Shown piece after piece: positions 38,923-41,257 of a stretch of 41,257 nt of DNA. The notes beneath the pieces are model-generated. The model saw only the letters and a program-made list of their open reading frames with translations. It was not told the origin of the DNA and did not search any database. Source of the stretch: Chara braunii (Eukaryota > Streptophyta > Charophyceae > Charales > Characeae); NCBI GenBank assembly GCA_003427395.1, contig BFEA01000015.1:1864045-1905301 (forward strand). The letters are read 5' to 3'. How positions within the stretch are numbered: position 1 is the stretch's first letter; each line of letters begins with the position of its first letter. The translations under genes and the position numbers were made by a program.

Positions 38923-41257
38923 CTACGGTCGCAGCTCTGTCGCTCTGCTGCCGAACACGTCCCGAACCGAACGGGCTCTGGACGGTCGGCTGTCACGGAA
39001 AGCGACAATCTGCCGGTGGATCTCCTGCTCGAGAACACTGCCATCAGGTCGCGCTCCCCACACCTCGGGCTCCACATCTCCCTCCTCATCCTCCTCCTCT
39101 GCCGCCGTCCCCCCCCGACCGGTCCCCATAACCCATGGCAACACATAGCCACCACCTTGACATGCGCACGAGGCCAGTTTGAGATTGGTGGCAATCTCAA
39201 CCAGCTGTGCAAGCTTGGCGAACCCAAGCGTGCAGCGCCTCGCCGTGCTGACGCGCTCGTGCTCCGCCCAGTTCCTCTCCGCTGGAGAGGCAGACGTCCA
39301 CAAGTGCATGACACGGATGGCGATGGTGCGCAACTCCGGGTGGGCACGTCCCTGCTCAAACCACCATGCTGCACATCGCTCGGTCTCGCTGTCCTCCCTG
39401 CAATCGGCCGCCTCGGCATCGGAGAGGTCACGATCTCCCCAATCCCCTCGCCTCGAGTGGAACACCCTCATCTGGTCCCTCACGCTCCTGTACAATAAGC
39501 CGACCGGATCGCCGCCGGTCTGCGCTAGGAGAAATTTGTTGCACTCCTCGACCACACGGCGGTCGTCGGCGGTCGTCTGCAGCGAATGGTAATACGTGAG
39601 GGACCGTCGACGAGGGTTGAGGAGGTGGGCCGCGGCATGTGCGGGCTCTAGCATGTGGAGGNTGNGGATNGCAACCTCACGCACGCACGNCTCGATCATG
39701 TCCTCCGNCACGTCCACCCTCCTCATCAANTGCAGNAGANGCTGACTCCACTCGTAAANNACGGACATCATCATCCCACCTCTATCCATNCTGCGCAACA
39801 GCNGGTGGACGGGCGACATGACTAGGATGGCGTACTGGACACGCTGCCAAAACTCCCCGTCCCGGATCTGCTGCTGCACCCACTGCGCCTGAGATACGTG
39901 GGCGCGATCCCACGGGATGCGTGCCCAAGCATCCCCGTGCAACATGCTCTCCAACGTGTCTCGTCGGCCTTTGAGACACGTCAGCATCAGGAAAATCGAT
40001 GCAAACCGTGTCTCAATGGGCTCGACGAGCTGAACGTGAGGGCCCACCTTCCTAAACAGGGTGTGAGCAGCGCCGTGCGATTTAATAAATCGCACAAGCG
40101 TTCGAGCGCGGATGATGGTCTCCTTGACCCACACCACTCGCGTCCCGATATCTGACAACATCAAGTTGCAGACATGGGTGGAGCAGGGGAGCCAAGTGAT
40201 CCTCCTGATGTCAGGCTCGGGTTCTGCGGCAAACCTGCGCGCTGCCGCCGTATAATTACTGACGGAGTCTGTGTAGAAGCCGATCACGTCCTTTGCAGGA
40301 AAGGACAAGATGATGACCCGCCACCTACGGTACACGACGTCCGCTGTGTCTCGGACCGACCCGTCACGTGCGACGGTGGCGGACAGCAGGGCGCCATTGG
40401 CGCCCCCGACGAGGAAGTTCACGAGCGGCTTGCCGCTGCGCGACTTCCTCCCGTCAGAAAGGATAGTGGCACCGCTGTTTTGGAAAGTGGCGCGCACCTC
40501 GCTCATCATCGTCGCCACCTTCGCCCTCTGCGAAGGGATACCGGCGCCCGCTGTAACCTTGTCGGAGGGAAACCGGAACTGGATAAAGCGAGGCACTCTC
40601 TCTGCTGCCTGCCGCACCCTCTGGAACTTCGGACCACGGAAGGTGTTGAATGGCAACTTCTTCACGTAGATCCACTGAAGCCACGCGTATGTGAACTCGA
40701 CCAACTTCTCCCTGGCGTACATCTCGTCAATCGTGGTCTGCCGAGCCCTCTTCTCCCTGCCCGTGTCTGACACCTCGACGCCAGCCTGCCTCACTGTCCT
40801 CTTCTCCCTCCTCCCGCGGTCCAACTCAGGTCGCGGCGCCCTAGGAGGGGGACCCGCTCCACCAACGCCTCTCGACGTCATCGCCACCTCCTCCCCTGGC
40901 AGATCAGGCTCTCTGACTGCCTCGTCTGCCTCATCTGCCACCCCCCCCTCCCTGGCCCCACCCTCGCGGCCCTCCTCCTCATCGAGGGCGTCCTGAATGT
41001 CGTCCCTCTCTGCGTCCTCCATCCGTTGTCTCAAGCCACCAGCGGGCGCTCTCGTGTCCCGTATGCCCTCGTCTGCCATCCACCTCTGCACCCGCTGAGC
41101 AGTGGACGACACAAATGTGTAGTCCGTGTCGTTCCAAAGTTCCGCAAGAACTCTCATCCCCCCAGCCTTGCAGAACTTCGACTGCGTGAAATGACGCGCG
41201 GCCTTCGACGACCCCCCCTGAAACAGGTGGCCGCATAAGTTGCAATGCAACTTTCGG
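38923..41257 (-). CDS. hAT-family transposase (BED-like finger, DUF659, hAT dimerisation), partial
   Basis: The frame is open to the right edge, so the N-terminus is missing; it ends with a TAG at 38923. Near the edge is CNLCGHLFQGG, ARHFTQSKFC, a C-x2-C-x13-H-x6-C BED-like DNA-binding finger. An acidic linker follows. Residues about 190-340 resemble DUF659: FPSDKVTAGAGIPSQ, GATILSDGRKSRSGKPLVNF, VIGFYTDSVSNYTAAAR. The C-terminal hAT dimerisation domain is at about 620-690: CAAWWFEQGRAHPELRTIAI, SASPAERNWAEHERV, ARRCTLGFAKLAQLVEIATN. Family role: cut-and-paste transposition. Twelve isolated Ns (39662-39803) blur about 50 codons between these domains. TIRs are not visible in the window. Confidence 0.75.
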   Translation of the reverse strand, partial: RKLHCNLCGHLFQGGSSKAARHFTQSKFCKAGGMRVLAELWNDTDYTFVSSTAQRVQRWMADEGIRDTRAPAGGLRQRMEDAERDDIQDALDEEEGREGGAREGGVADEADEAVREPDLPGEEVAMTSRGVGGAGPPPRAPRPELDRGRREKRTVRQAGVEVSDTGREKRARQTTIDEMYAREKLVEFTYAWLQWIYVKKLPFNTFRGPKFQRVRQAAERVPRFIQFRFPSDKVTAGAGIPSQRAKVATMMSEVRATFQNSGATILSDGRKSRSGKPLVNFLVGGANGALLSATVARDGSVRDTADVVYRRWRVIILSFPAKDVIGFYTDSVSNYTAAARRFAAEPEPDIRRITWLPCSTHVCNLMLSDIGTRVVWVKETIIRARTLVRFIKSHGAAHTLFRKVGPHVQLVEPIETRFASIFLMLTCLKGRRDTLESMLHGDAWARIPWDRAHVSQAQWVQQQIRDGEFWQRVQYAILVMSPVHXLLRXMDRGGMMMSXXYEWSQXXLXLMRRVDVXEDMIEXCVREVXIXXLHMLEPAHAAAHLLNPRRRSLTYYHSLQTTADDRRVVEECNKFLLAQTGGDPVGLLYRSVRDQMRVFHSRRGDWGDRDLSDAEAADCREDSETERCAAWWFEQGRAHPELRTIAIRVMHLWTSASPAERNWAEHERVSTARRCTLGFAKLAQLVEIATNLKLASCACQGGGYVLPWVMGTGRGGTAAEEEDEEGDVEPEVWGARPDGSVLEQEIHRQIVAFRDSRPSRARSVRDVFGSRATELRP
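39662..39803. other. Cluster of 12 isolated ambiguous bases
   Basis: N occurs at 39662, 39665, 39670, 39690, 39708, 39730, 39736, 39740, 39759, 39760, 39790 and 39803, with normal sequence between. This is unlike the 200-N gap. It suggests an unreliable consensus, for example reads from several transposon copies collapsed together. Confidence 0.9.

Noticed and set aside
40174-40770. 198-residue plus-strand frame in the hAT region
   Set aside because: It is antisense to the well-supported transposase frame; GC-rich coding DNA often leaves such shadows.

Overview
**Organism and overall character.** The window looks like transposon-dense nuclear DNA of a plant or streptophyte alga. It has Ty3/gypsy retrotransposons, a hAT/DUF659 transposase, tRNA-derived SINE-like units, many small non-coding inverted-repeat elements, long (GA)n, (CA)n and poly-A/T tracts, and scaffold-style N runs. 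The style of the hAT protein and of the retroelements reminds me of Chara-type charophyte genomes. That is a recollection, not a search result. I found no bacterial-style operon, CRISPR array, rRNA gene or convincing host gene.

**Layout.** (1) 1-2300: non-coding, with two copies of a ~100 bp inverted-repeat element (MITE). One sits inside one arm of an older duplication whose other arm is empty at the homologous site. (2) 2300-4825: a nest of small foldback elements that share a terminal motif close to GGGYCTCGCTCCACTAC. (3) 4828-16818: a degenerate plus-strand Ty3/gypsy element flanked by two long direct repeats (4828-6232 and 15308-16818) that start TGTGAC and look like LTRs. Inside, in order, are a leader ORF, Gag, a pre-protease region, protease, reverse transcriptase, RNase H, a PHD-like zinc-finger ORF, integrase, and an accessory ORF with an acidic tail. 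Many stops and frameshifts break it. (4) 16820-21790: a minus-strand relative of the same element, also broken, in the mirror order accessory ORF, integrase, PHD-like finger, RNase H, RT, protease. It is joined at ~21.78 kb to a short plus-strand RT fragment of another Ty3/gypsy lineage. (5) 22.3-27.2 kb: no recognisable gene. (6) 27.2-31.6 kb: simple repeats, a 200-N gap inside a (GA)n tract, more foldback elements and a SINE-like unit. (7) 32.0-35.5 kb: a probable relict LTR and leader of a third related element, two more SINE-like units and an LTR-start fragment. (8) 36.4-41.26 kb: a minus-strand hAT-family transposase running off the right edge, with a long low-complexity C-terminal part split by TAG codons and a frameshift.

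**How the parts relate.** Nearly everything is mobile DNA in layers, so the content is a history of insertions, not a pathway. The most interesting signal is that both large retroelements carry a C4HC3 (PHD-like) zinc finger between RNase H and the integrase zinc-binding domain, and a matching extra ORF after integrase. Two diverged copies agree on this architecture, so it is a property of the lineage and not of one chimeric copy. The second is the family of foldback elements with a common end motif, including an inverted dimer that forms a ~237 bp near-palindrome.
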